Numbered from the stretch's first letter, positions 40,708 to 51,185 are shown. The stretch: DNA of 64,000 nucleotides from Branchipolynoe longqiensis (GCA_030323885.1 CM059187.1:126340025-126404024), one strand, 5' to 3'. The notes: generated by a model not told the origin, from the sequence alone. Translations and numbers: made by a program.

Positions 40708-41070
40708 CTTTTATAGGGCTGCATAATCCAATTAAAGTATCACCTTTCCGAGTCCAAAACATTTACCTTTGATTTTCCATATCCAACTTATATACTGGTG
40801 CAGTCATTAACAAAATATGTTGCTGCCTAGCATAGTAACAGGAATACTAAGTCAATTTAATCAAATCTGAAATTGTTGGAGCCGATGAAGCCCAAGTATA
40901 TTGATGTGCACACCAAATTACTTACGCGTGTTTTCACTTCAAATGTTTCCAAAATTACCCAATTAAAAAATTAATTTCATATAAATAAATTAGATTAAAA
41001 TTGTGAACCTAATATATTTATCTAAATAATATGTTAGAAACGCAAAAGCATCGGTTTATGCAGCTTAAAT
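40708..41070 (-). mobile_element. MITE-D, older copy
   Basis: Starts near TATAGGGCTGCATAATCCAA and ends ATCGGTTTATGCAGCTTAA. The interior retains TTGATTTTCCATATCCAACT and GGTGCAGTCATTAACAAAAT at matching positions. More diverged than the neighbouring copy. Confidence 0.7.
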
Positions 41071-41182
41071 TAAAACACCTAGGTATACTCCACTATAAGG
41101 GTAAATATTGGGCAATTTTAGAGTTATTGCCGTGATAGGTTTCGGTTACTGAACATGTATGTTTATTAATCACAACTCTAAC

Positions 41183-41537
41183 TTAAAGTTGCATAGTCCG
41201 ATGGTTTTGAATTTCTGTATTTTTTCTGAGATAAATATATTACATCGATCACTAGTATCTACTTTACATTAGTTCAAAGTTAGTTTTATTTTAAATGGCA
41301 AACTCTTGAGATATTTTGAGTGCAAACATGGAAAATTAGTTTTGGCAAGCTTGCCAAAGCTCTTGACACCATAGACTTCTGCAGTAACAGGTTCTTTTAA
41401 ATTCACTCAGTATTGCCTTCTGTGCAGAAACAAATGCTTAATAAGTGCATCAGTATCTAAGTTAGATATCTACAATCAAATTTAGATAATTGGTTTGTTT
41501 TGAAAATGTTGTATTTCATCAGACTATGCAGCTTTAA
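41183..41537 (+). mobile_element. MITE-D
   Basis: 355 bp with TTAAAGTTGCATAGTCCGAT and CAGACTATGCAGCTTTAA ends. Very similar to 33524-33878. Confidence 0.9.
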
Positions 41538-41639
41538 GTCACAAATGACATATCCAAGTCTTTGTTCATAAGGTAAATATTACCTAATATGAATAAGCAA
41601 TGCTTAGGACCGACCCACCGATATAACTACAGCAAAGTA

Positions 41640-42335
41640 TTTTATGATATTTGTTTTACTCCACTCGCGGTGTTCGATTTGAAATTCTATCAACTCGGGT
41701 GACCCGAATAGGGCCGTCGTTTCCGCGGAGTAAACTATTAATATTTTATTTGCGCATCCATGTTTATGCCAAATTGTTATTTATTTCTTTTAATTTTGAA
41801 TAAACTAAGTTTTGAACTGCACGTATCGGCAAAGTCTATATCAGTGGGCATTTGTTTTGATATATTATATAGGTACGTGCGCCAAACTCGCCGGTCATAG
41901 CGGGCGCCATTTTCCTGTGACGCCGATCTCCGTTTTCTATTGGTCGACCCAATTACATCGCTCCAAATAACTGCCTTCTGATTGGCTAGAAATATGTTTT
42001 TGCATATGTAATGAGCATGACGTCATAGATGACCTAGTAAGCTATTGCCTCATGTTATTTTTTTTCTGAATGACAGTATAATTATTAGCCAATCGCTGTC
42101 GCCCATCCTGCTTGCTCCGAAGTTTGACGAGCGATTTCCGTTTCCGTTTGCTGGATTTGGATTATAGACACGAGTTTACAAATGGCGGCGCCCATAGATG
42201 CTTATTTCCGTGTCCGGTTGTTGGATTTTGGCGAAATCTTCTGTGGGTATTCATATTGTTTATGTATATCTATCTATACGCATGTTAGTCTTAAGCCTCC
42301 CCAGAGGGTGGGTTGGTATTATTCCTAATACGCCA
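41640..42335 (+). promoter_or_regulatory. Promoter-like motif cluster with a small MAAP-start ORF
   Basis: 41905-42135 contains GGGCGCCATTTTCC (YY1-like), ATTGGTC and GATTGGCTAG (CCAAT boxes, inverted), TGACGTCAT (CRE) and AGCCAATCGC (CCAAT). ATG 42182-42184 follows in a good context (ACAAATGGCGGCGCC, also YY1-like), opening 48 codons beginning MAAPIDAYFRVRLLDFGEIF and ending at TAA 42328. No strong donor is visible inside the frame. The cluster of housekeeping-promoter motifs over ~300 bp in an otherwise motif-poor region is suggestive. An unrecognised repeat remains possible. Confidence 0.3.
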
Positions 42336-42339
42336 TACA

Positions 42340-42606
42340 CCCCGGTCGAGCCAAACCAATGACTTATAAAATTGAGACTGGTCGCTTCCTAGCCTGGCGC
42401 TTGCTATTAATAGGATAGGACAGGGACTGGTTAGCTGAGTGTCAGGATAATGTCACTGAATGAGATATCGGGTCATCATACTGGCAGCCTGATTTCCAAA
42501 TGAGACAGCACTATAAAGGCATCATGAGTGTGCACTGTCACAAGTCGGTACTCGTCCTGATATGACCTTAGATGTTACCAAGACGTAAAACTCCAACAAA
42601 CAACTA
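42340..42606 (+). mobile_element. SINE-B, head truncated
   Basis: From CCCCGGTCGAGCCAAACCAA through ATTAATAGGATAGGACAGGG, GAATGAGATATCGGGTCATC and CTCGTCCTGATATGACCTTA to AACTCCAACAAACAAC. Confidence 0.85.
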
Positions 42607-42860
42607 AACCAACACTTAATGCAGCTTGTAGCGAAGACTTTGGGCAGTTATTGAAATGGACGCTGGCGTCATGTGGCGCTTTCATAGCAGGTGTCCAAAA
42701 AGCCATCCGTCCTGATATGACCTTAGTTGTTATCAGGACATAAAACTCCAACAACCAACACTCAATGCAGCTTGTAGCGAAGACTTTGGGTAGTTATTGA
42801 AATGGACGCGGGCGTCATGTGGCGCTTTCACTGCAGGTGTCCAAAGGGCCATCAGGCCCA
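42551..42860 (+). repeat. Tandem duplication of SINE-B tail plus unique flank
   Basis: A ~155-bp unit (SINE-B tail CCTGATATGACCTTAG.. plus CAGCTTGTAGCGAAGACTTT.. to GCAGGTGTCCAAA) occurs at 42551-42705 and again at 42710-42852. Substitutions include GCTGGCGTC/GCGGGCGTC. The duplication therefore happened after the SINE inserted. Confidence 0.85.
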
Positions 42861-43980
42861 GGTGCACACTGAATGAGACCTTTCTGCTGGGGAACCAGCT
42901 AGCATGCGCTGGTCACTCCAAGAGGCCATCCCTGAATGACACAACACCTACCCGAAAGCTATTGCTGGGCGTCTATTCGGGTAGTGGCGCCCTCTGATGT
43001 TCGTTTGGCAGCGTCAGTGACGTGGGGTGATTAGAGTGACCACAGTAAAATAAGCTCGTCATTGTCACTTGACAGCACCCGTCCCTATCGCCATGTAGGG
43101 TTACTGTCAGTTCACCGAGGAGGAGTGGAGGGGGAGGGGGGGACACAATATACTTGTTATTTTCCATATCCCTATCTACGCAAGTCCAGCCTCACTAAAG
43201 ATGTAGTAGTAGTACCCTTGGCTGCCACATCCTTCATCTACACAATTCAATCCACTGATCATATTCTATAACCAATCTGACGATATAGCTTCCTTCACGT
43301 CTATTTCCCTTAATTACACATTTGCTGGTTTGCTCGGTGAATTGTTACTGAGGCGGGTGCCGGTCCTCCCGTAGCCTGGAGCTGCCTCATGAGGACGGTC
43401 AAGTACAGGGTACGAGCACAGGACCTGGTGATACCCGCCGTTCGCTGCCACACCCCTCCCCTTCCCTCCCCTCCAAGTCCCCCCCCCCCCCCCGCCCCGC
43501 CCGACCTACCCCCCCCCCCCGCCAGTAGGAGAGACAGATTGCTGGACAACTCTGACCACCAAATGACCGCCGTTCGGCGACGGCCATGGCTCCAGGGGAC
43601 GACTGACGTTCATGATGTGTGTCCCACTTCTTTGTTGTAACTTGTGAGGGCGCTGTTGGGGATTGGCAATTCTGGAAAGTTTGAAATGAAAGCACAGAGT
43701 GCTTCGCAATAAAAAAACTATTTAAAGATTTAAAAAAAGGAGATGCACACTTACGTTATATGTGTCTTATGATACGTTATATGTAACATATGGAGATATC
43801 CATATATACTGATATAGGCATGAATATATATATGTATATATTTATACTTATTTACATATATTCTTGTATACATATATACTATTGTTGCTACTACTATTAA
43901 TACTAGTATTACTACTCCTACTATTTCTACAATTGTTACTACTGCCATTATTATTTCTCGTATTGTTACTGTTAGTAATA
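42861..43980. other. No gene seen; poly-C tracts and a (TA)/(ACT) region
   Basis: Unique-looking sequence with C runs at 43480-43493 and 43510-43520. TA/TACT-rich DNA lies at 43790-43990. ORFs over 43310-43700 on both strands are C-run translations. Confidence 0.4.
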
Positions 43981-43984
43981 CTTC

Positions 43985-44250
43985 TAGTGTACTTATAGAT
44001 ATATCACCTAGGTACACTTATAGATATATCACCTAGGTACACTGTATGCGTACTGTGTACGTATACAGTGTACCTATATACTGTACCTATATAGTGTAGG
44101 TATATAGTGTAGGCATATCGTGTAGGTATATAGCGTAGGTATATAGTGTAGGTATATAGTGTACTTATATAGTGTACCTATATAGTGTAGTTATATAGTG
44201 TACCTACATAGTGTACCTACATAGTTTACCTACATAATGCCCATTTATAC
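43985..44250 (+). repeat. TATAGTGTAGGTATA-type minisatellite, left part
   Basis: Two ~27-bp units (CTTATAGATATATCACCTAG), then ~14-bp units of GTGTAGGTATATA / GTGTACCTATATA alternating in polarity. The array resumes at 45365-45500 after a nested SINE-B. Confidence 0.85.
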
Positions 44251-44255
44251 TACCG

Positions 44256-45345
44256 TGCGCAGTGGCCTAATCGGGAGAGCGCAGGCCTCACGTGCGAAAG
44301 ATCGGGAAGTCGGTTCGCGGTTTAGACGTTTATGGCCCTGTCACATTACGACGCTTCTCGCTGGCATACCGCCAATGCGCAAAATCACTTTTTAACGTCG
44401 AGACACGTCAAACTTTTCAGCGTGGTGGGAGAAAGTTTGATGTTAGCGCAACGTGTTGATAGCGTGGGGCCGACATTGAGGTAACGTGTATCGATGTGTG
44501 GGGAAAAATACAAAAAAAGGTAGGCGCAACGTGTGGGAAAGAGCCTCGCGTGCGCGCGGCGTGTGCAAAGCATTCGCATAATGTTATTCCAGCGCTCCGC
44601 TAGCAACCGACCGACGTGTTACATGACATATGAGAGCATGTGATTGATGCGTGATTGACGTGTGATCAACGACACTCCAGCCCGTTTTGGCGCATGTTGG
44701 CGTCGCACCAGGGTGCTATCAGCATGCGCGACGTTGGCCTAAACCATGGGTAATGCTTCCCGACGGTGGTACGTTACCGACGCACTGACAGAACGCTCGC
44801 TGTCATTGGAAAAAATAGTCAACGTAGGACAACGTCACACAACATTCCTCCAACGTGCGTCTAATGTATCTCGACGCACCACTAATGTCGCCATAACGTT
44901 GGCACCCGCGTGTCGTCACAAGTTGATAGTTTTGTGCAAGCACAAAACTTTGCCGATCCCTTGACGCGTGCTGCAAACCGTCGCCGTAGATCAACGAATA
45001 CCAACACATGCCTAACACGCGCGTAACGCTTCCTGAAGTATCCCAACTTTGCGCCAACAAATCCTATACATCGACGCGCGTTGGTGAGAAGTGTCATAAT
45101 GTGACAGCACTATAAGATTGATACTTGTCGCTTCCTACTAGCCAGGCGCTCAGCATTAATAGGATAGGACAAGGACTGGTTAGCTCAGCGTCAGGATAAT
45201 TTGACTGAGTGGGATATTGGTTCATAGTTCCGGTGGCCTGATTTCCCAGTGGGGCAGCACTATAAAGTCGACATGAGTGCACAGTCACAGGTCGGTACCC
45301 GTCCTGATATACACTTAGATGTTGCTATGACGTAAAACAACAACA
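44256..45345 (+). mobile_element. SINE-B interrupted by a TIR element
   Basis: Type-1 head at 44258-44328 (GCGCAGTGGCCTAATCGGGA, then GGAAGTCGGTTCGCGGTT). The body resumes at 45113 (ATTGATACTTGTCGCTTCCT) and runs to GACGTAAAACAACAACAATA. The gap is exactly filled by the GGCCCTGTCACA element, and both outer sides are the same minisatellite. Confidence 0.85.
44331..45106. mobile_element. GGCCCTGTCACAC TIR element, family 1, copy B
   Basis: 776 bp. Left end ATGGCCCTGTCACATTACGA; right end GTGTCATAATGTGACAGCAC (outermost bases diverged). The interior parallels 24105-24948: GCTGGCATACCGCCAATGCG, GGAAAAAATAGTCAACGT, and the same palindrome TTTTGTGCAAGCACAAAA at 44930-44947. No domain-bearing ORF. 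Confidence 0.85.
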
Positions 45346-45364
45346 ATACTAATACTTTATACTA

Positions 45365-45500
45365 AATATAGTGTACCTATATAGTTAACCTATATAGTTA
45401 ACCTATATAGTTAACCTATATAGTTGACCTATACAGTGTACCTATACAGTGTACCTAGATAGTGTACCTAGATAGTGTACCTATATAGTGTAGCTATATA
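45365..45500 (+). repeat. TATAGTGTACC-type minisatellite, right part
   Basis: Continuation of the 43985-44250 array (ATAGTTAACCTAT and ATAGTGTACCTA units). Confidence 0.85.
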
Positions 45501-45595
45501 TACCATTTTTTGTGTAACATAATAATCTAATACAGTATTTGTTTAAGTCACTAAATATGATATGAATGATGTGATATATTGTTGAATATGAATTG

Positions 45596-45597
<2 letters not shown>

Positions 45598-45647
<50 letters not shown>

Positions 45648-45650
45648 CAT
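45598..45650. repeat. (TA)n microsatellite
   Basis: About 22 TA units followed by CATACATGTGTGTG, 20 bp downstream of the candidate exon's donor site. Confidence 0.95.
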
Positions 45651-45672
45651 GTGTGTGTAAGTGTGCACTCAC

Positions 45673-45903
45673 ATTCTGTCTTCACTGATTCTATATATAA
45701 TACATCATTGGTCAAACCTCTCCGTGTAGTGTCCAATGGGTTATTCACCACGAAATGATGTTTGGAGAAGGAAAAAGGTAAAGCTGAACCGATGCCCACA
45801 TATGGTGAAGATAGGTCAGGTGCAAGAAGTACAGATGGTCGGGTTGACATGTTCAAGTGATTAATGGGCCTTGGGGTGAAAGATGGACCAATCCCCACTG
45901 TAT
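45673..45903 (-). CDS. Candidate internal protein-coding exon, function unknown
   Basis: A 231-nt minus-strand segment with a polypyrimidine-AG acceptor (TTATTTGCTTTGCAG, with AG at 45905-45904) and a consensus donor (AGAAT|GTGAGTGC, with GT at 45672-45671). It is open in one frame across its whole length. It starts with 2 nt and ends with 1 nt of split codons, so both flanking introns are phase 1 and the exon is symmetric. The ~76 encoded residues (VGIGPSFTPRPINHLNMS.., ..APDLSSPYVGIGSALPFS.., ..FVVNNPLDTTRRGLTNDV..) are Ser/Pro/Leu-rich with no domain I recognise. It is not part of any repeat found here. The neighbouring exons of the gene are not visible, so large introns or a position inside a long gene are implied. 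A chance ORF with chance splice sites remains possible. Confidence 0.55.
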
Positions 45904-45905
45904 CT

Positions 45906-46990
45906 GCAAAGCAAATAAATCACAAGGACAAACATTTAATTGCACCTAATTCCAAATAGGTTTAAAAAAAAAGATATTTGTAACAAATGATGATTGCATC
46001 TACCATGAACTAGATATACTTCATAAACAACGCACGTGTCGGTTGAAGTGGATATTGTGATGCTATAATTAAATTAATTATATACATATAATGATATATA
46101 TATATATATACCCTAAATTGGTAGTTCTTTTCACAGAGCAGTACTACATCAATGAATACTCATATATTAAATTACAAGCATAGTCTGGGCTGCACTAGTT
46201 TGGATTTCATAAACATGAATGTTTCCATTGCACCAGGAATAACCCACCAACCAGTCTACTCCTAGCATAGGCTTACTGTGAAATTCTGTGAATTGATATA
46301 TTAAATGCTGTCTTATATTGACATCGCTAACCATCGAATTTGTCATAGTTTTGACTTTCATAAAACTGCTCTGCATGCAAACATATTGCATATCGCATAG
46401 ACACACGTGTTTTCCAGCAGTTTCCGAAACACGGGAATTCAACATGCACACGCACGCACGACATGAACATAACGCGGAACAAATTAATATTCATATTAAA
46501 TTTAATCGATTTTTTTCCTTGTGTGGTGGTGGGGGAAGCGAGTGTGTGTGTGTGTGGGGGGGGGGGGGTAGAAGGGGGTAGGGACTGGAAAATCCGTGTC
46601 TGGTTTCTCATGTAGATTTTTATCGGCGCATGCACAGAACTAATATCGACGCATGCGCAGAAGTACGACGGATTTGTTTAATCATCAAAGCCATCGATGT
46701 TGTCAGTTGTATCAATACACACGACAAACATTTCGCCTATATAGATAGCATGGCCCAGGTATCAGTTGCCAGGTGAACTTATAGCAGAGTGCCGTCATCA
46801 TTGTAATTACCTCTCTCCCCACCTGACAATGCCTGTGTGCACTGGCAGTGATAAATGCACACACCACATGCAGGGCTGCTGGTGGCGGGGTGTGCGCAGG
46901 GATAAACAATGGCGACATGCTTCAGGACGGTTGGTTGGTTGGTTGTGGGAGTTTTGTGGCGTGTAACTAGTAACGCGAATATTATTCAGC
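45906..46990. other. No gene recognised; possible intron of the minus-strand gene
   Basis: Upstream of the candidate exon on the minus strand. It contains (TA)n at 46093-46112, a duplicated GGCGCATGCACAGAA / GACGCATGCGCAGAAG at 46625-46662 and a G11 run at 46557-46568. A 94-codon minus ORF (46167-46451) looks somewhat protein-like but has no convincing splice borders. Confidence 0.35.
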
Positions 46991-47089
46991 AAAGTGTAAG
47001 TTAGTTGTTGGTAACACAGGCCAGTGGGTCTGTATAACCTTGATGTGTATGCAGCAATGTGCTGCTTTGAAGTCGTGCCTGACTACTGA

Positions 47090-48008
47090 CAGCCTGGCAA
47101 CATCTGAGGTCATATCGGGATGGGTACTGACTTGTGACAGTGATAGATACTGGGTTGTTTGTAACCTTATGACGGTTACCGGTTGCAGAACTACAACATT
47201 ATAGAGAGGCTCCGATTAATCGGCCCAATGTTTGGTTGAAGAATAATCTTCTGGTGGGACGGTTGTAGAAGTTGGGGGATGTCTTTGTAACGTTTAAACG
47301 ATGAGTCGTTGGGGTGGTCCAGAATCTCCGGTCTGGTGGTAGCACAGCACTTGTATTCAGCAGACAGCAACAAGGGTTTCCGAGGAAGGCTGGATAAAGA
47401 TGGGTCCAGCAGTTCCAGCGATGAGAACAAAGCCAGAGAAACCTAAAGGTAAAGGGCCCCACCCAAGCACACAACTCCCTTGGGCAGGGGGAGAAGTATG
47501 CCTGGGAGAAAAAAAAAGGTAGAGTCTAGGAAAGAGAAATGAGGAGAGTTGAGTCAAAGGACCATGTCTATTTGCTCTATGGTGACCATCCAGTGAGCCA
47601 AAGACACGGACAGAGTAAGAGTAGAAAGTGAAATACTGGCGGGCTCCCCCTCCTGGAACTCTTTTCAGACATATCAAGGAGGAGCAAGGCCATCGGAGAG
47701 GACATAGAGAGAGGTGTGGACGAAGTGCGGTCCGGATAGCAAGTGAGTGACAGTGCTCACTCATGGCGACTTTATAGTGCTGCCCCACTGGGAGACCAGG
47801 CTGCCAGCAAGCACCATGACCTGATATCCCACTTAGTTACATTATCCTGGCACAGAGCCAACCAGTCCTTGCCCTATCCTATTAATGCCAAGCACCTGGC
47901 TAGGAAGCGACAGGTATCAATTTTGTAAGTCATTGGTTTGATTCGACCGGGAATTGAACCCCCGACCTTCCGCACGGGAAGCCTACGCTCTACTGATTCG
48001 GCCACCGC
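47090..48008 (-). mobile_element. SINE-B split by a 604-bp insertion
   Basis: The 3' part lies at 47090-47142 (CTGGCAACATCTGAGGTCAT, CTGACTTGTGACAGTG). The rest lies at 47747-48008 (GTGACAGTGCTCACTCATGG to the type-1 head GCGGTGGCCGAATCAGTAGA, reading minus). The nine bases GTGACAGTG occur on both sides of the insert, although an intact SINE-B has them once. Confidence 0.9.
47143..47746. mobile_element. Unclassified 604-bp insert with 9-bp duplicated flanks
   Basis: Insert begins ATAGATACTGGGTTGTTTG and ends GTCCGGATAGCAAGTGA. No TIRs pair at its ends, no poly(A), no tRNA promoter boxes. Two overlapping minus ORFs (47191-47430 and 47199-47474) have no recognised domain, but the sequence is of high complexity. 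A 9-bp duplication fits Mutator-like transposition or a long-TSD retrocopy; neither is shown. Confidence 0.65.
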
Positions 48009-48009
48009 C

Positions 48010-48400
48010 TCCGGTGCTTCAGGGCGGAGTTTGCGTATATAGTCTATACGAGAGCTCTACACTCGTCACCCATTCACTTGGAGCACGGTGTGTGCACGCC
48101 GGCCACACTTGGCATCGCAAACTGTTATACCGCGGTGAATTCGCCATTCAAAACCAAAAACAGCGTCAATGGAGGTTCCACAGGATGAAAGCGCTCCAAG
48201 TTCATAGTTCTCATAATGTATGTGCGTATTTTGTTATGGTAATAAAAGCAGTTGACAATGATGCCAACGTGCCTGCCGCCCATAAGTGAAATCGATGATA
48301 TCAGTGGGGTTGAACAAACCCATCCCACGCCACGCTTTCAACAATGACGTAATATTTGTTATTAATAATAATAACTTGTACTGAGATACACATATCAAAG
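48010..48400. other. No gene recognised
   Basis: Unique-looking sequence. No domain-bearing ORF in either direction. Confidence 0.3.
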
Positions 48401-48405
48401 AAACG

Positions 48406-48408
<3 letters not shown>

Positions 48409-48454
<46 letters not shown>

Positions 48455-48455
48455 C
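48409..48455. repeat. (TA)n(TG)n microsatellite
   Basis: About 17 TA units, then six TG units. Confidence 0.95.
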
Positions 48456-48799
48456 ATGTATAGTTATCGGTCATGTATATATATAAGTATAAGGTTTAAA
48501 AGCCACATAGATAATTCTGCTATATAAGATATATATTAATTATTACATATGAAAATTGATAATTTACTACATATACATACATGTATATCCAAATCAGCTT
48601 GCAGGATTTCAAGTGTGTACACATTGAACATAGCAAAATTGCGAGTATCAGAATCAACGTGAATTATTTATACTTTGTATATTTTATGTTTGATATATTA
48701 TACATATTATATCATATATCATGTACCATATACCGTGTAGAATACACCATAACGATATATTATGCGTCATAACCATACATCATATATCACATATCTTTA

Positions 48800-49220
48800 T
48801 AAAATAATAGAAGGAAAAGTGCCCAACCCAGGAATAAAATACCATATATCTCAAAGGAAGAGAAGACTCTGTAGCATTCTAAAATAGAGTCACAAGCTAG
48901 CTGTGTGATCAAAACAATCAGAGAAGGAAGCTTCATGGTGCATGCAGCAAACCTCTTCAATAGCATGCCACAAGACATAAGAAACAAGAAAGAATGCAGC
49001 ACAGACAGCTTCAAACACAAACTGGACAAATATCTCCGAACCATCCCAGATCTACCAAGAATCCCAGGATATACCAACCTGACAATAAACGGACACAAAC
49101 TCATTGCTGGAAATGACAAAGCTTCCCGCAATGACCACTACATCCACTCTAGATGACCAAGGCAGAGTCAACGACCTGGCCTGAGCACCACATGCTCGAA
49201 CTGAACTAAACTAAACTATA
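48800..49220 (+). mobile_element. LINE 3' end (CR1/L2-like), with ACTAA tail
   Basis: Plus strand. PGIKYHISQRKRRLCSI is coded at ~48827-48880. After one frame break, an 83-codon frame (48905-49156) follows with IREGSFMVHAANLFNSMPQD and NKKECSTDSFKHKLDKYL. This is the characteristic region directly after the reverse transcriptase in CR1/L2-type LINEs (..F.V.GP.LFN.LP.ELR...C....FK..LD..L). It stops at TGA, then ~40 bp of 3' UTR and a (ACTAA)n tail at 49201-49217. Inactive because truncated and frame-shifted. Confidence 0.8.
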
Positions 49221-49378
49221 TATATATAACTAGTATAATAATATGTAAAACTCATATTGAATGTTTTAATAATTGCATTCCACAAGCACTACTATATCCT
49301 TTTATGCGTATATACATGCATAGGTTATATATAAATATATACCAGCACACACTCATGCATATCCTGTGAATGCATTGG

Positions 49379-49706
49379 TTAAAGTTGCATAGTCCGATGC
49401 TTTTGAGTTTTTGCTATTTTCTGAGATAAATATATTATACTAATCATTATAATCTACTATACTTTAGTTTGAAGTAGCTTTAATTTTAAATGTCTAAGTT
49501 TGGAGATATTTGATGTCAAAACATGCCAAAATAATTTTGGCAATCACGCCAAAACTATGACACCATATATTTCAGTACTAACGGTTTCTATTAATTGACT
49601 TGTTATGCCCTTCTATGCAGTGTCTAAGATGAATAACTAGAATCAAATCTAGATAAGTGTTTTGGTTTTGAAAATTCGATGTTTTCATCAGTCTATGCAA
49701 CTTTAA
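49379..49706 (+). mobile_element. MITE-D
   Basis: TTAAAGTTGCATAGTCCGAT and CAGTCTATGCAACTTTAA ends, ~328 bp, with an internal deletion relative to 33524-33878. Confidence 0.9.
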
Positions 49707-50085
49707 TCCAGGAATGTTGAGTAGGGGAGGATTGTGTGTGTGTGTGTGTGTGGGGGGGGGGGGTAGTACTAGTAGCGACTGACCTGTACAAACACACATT
49801 CACAGATCAAACGCATTCATTGCCCATTGACCACGTGACGTTGGGCCCCCGGTGTGTCACTGACAAATCGCAGACCACTTCCGGTTCCAACCCATCCCGC
49901 ATGTTATTGTTAATTATCAGGCATGCCAATAATTAACAAACAAAAACAAATAGAGTTTTATCATATTTATTTAATTTAAATTGTTCCTTAGCGAAATAAT
50001 CGGTGTGTGGTCAGCATGCACATTTTAAGGACTATGAAAATTGTCCCATCTAATATATATATATACGTTTCTAAATATGTTTCTA
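49707..50085. other. No gene seen; TG/poly-G tract
   Basis: (TG)n G11 at 49734-49761, otherwise unique AT-rich sequence. Confidence 0.4.
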
Positions 50086-50090
50086 TATAT

Positions 50091-50330
50091 ATGAAGAGTT
50101 CAGGCGTAAAACCATGTAAACGCCAACCCCAAAATGGAGATAAACATTGAAATCAAACCGACAAGTTTATATTTAATATTCCTACTTTTTTTGTTCCATT
50201 GCGCCGTATCCATAGGATCATATGAAAAGTGGAATTAGTAAGAATTAAAATTATATTCAGGGAACAAACTTGTATTTAAACTACAGTTTTGGATTGGCTT
50301 TTACATGGTTTTGCGCCTGAACTCTTCATA
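50091..50330. mobile_element. GAAGAGTTC-type TIR element, complete copy
   Basis: 240 bp. ATGAAGAGTTCAGGCGTAAA at the left and TTTGCGCCTGAACTCTTCAT at the right. TIRs extend ~40 bases with the ATGTAAACGCCAACCCCAAA / TTTTGGATTGGCTTTTACAT pairing. Flanked by TA repeats. Confidence 0.85.
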
Positions 50331-50336
50331 TATGTT

Positions 50337-50374
50337 TATATATATGTATATTTATGTATACATGTATATATATA

Positions 50375-50432
<58 letters not shown>
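50337..50432. repeat. (TA)n/(TATG)n microsatellite
   Basis: Runs of TA with TGTA interruptions, ending in ~27 uninterrupted TA units. Confidence 0.95.
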
Positions 50433-50435
<3 letters not shown>

Positions 50436-50749
50436 GAGCCCCCGCCCATGTTTATGTTGATAGCGTACTGCAGTAGATATATATATATATAGTTGCCCGT
50501 TCACATGGAGACAGGCCGCGCGTATAGTCCACGCGATACTGTTTATTTTGTAACCAATGGAAATGGGAGACAGTTCCAGTATTTCTTATATGTTATTTAT
50601 TTCATTATCAAAATTTAAATTTAAATTCTATGTTGAATATGAATTTTATTCATATGCTCTAAATCCACCATGTTTGGTACTGGTTATATTTCGCCATTCG
50701 AAAGGGAGACTGATGGTCGCGACCTTAGGAGTGTGTGTGTTTGGCGATG

Positions 50750-50905
50750 AATGTGGAGGGGGGGGGGGGTACTCCACACGACATGTTTACGTTGATTGTG
50801 GTGAGCGGGGCAGGGGGGGGGGGTACTCCACACATGTTTATGTTGATTGTGGGGAGCGGGCCAGCGCGAGAGGGGGGGGGGGGGTACTCCAGCCACCCCA
50901 AGCTT
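50750..50905 (+). repeat. ~60-bp tandem repeat with poly-G starts, 3 units
   Basis: Three units each begin with G11-G13 followed by GTACTCCA. The first two then read CACATGTTTA, GTTGATTGTGG and GAGCGGG. ORFs in both strands over it are repeat translations. Confidence 0.8.
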
Positions 50906-51185
50906 TAGGCACCCACTGTCGCCAGTGACTACTACGGGGTTGCTAGTTCCTCAGGCATATTTGTTCGCCGACCCCTCCACAACAGCCCCTAGATATTACT
51001 ATTATCAGCCTTACGCACTCGCCTCAGAGATGTCGATGACTAAGGTTGTATATACGACGGGGGAGAATTGGAGGCGAATGGGGGAGAATTCGCTAATTTA
51101 ACGACCAAGACCACGTTGGAAATTATGGTTCTCGTCCTATCTCGAAAGGTAAAACTGAATAATTCTATGAAACCATAATATTTTC

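Noticed and set aside
46167..46451. 94-codon minus ORF as a further exon of the gene at 45673-45903
   Set aside because: Residue composition is plausible, but no strong acceptor or donor fits and part of the frame is AT-rich; not enough to call.
47357..47788. 143-codon minus ORF spanning the insert border
   Set aside because: It reads from SINE-B sequence into the 604-bp insert, so the frame is a chance join of two unrelated pieces.
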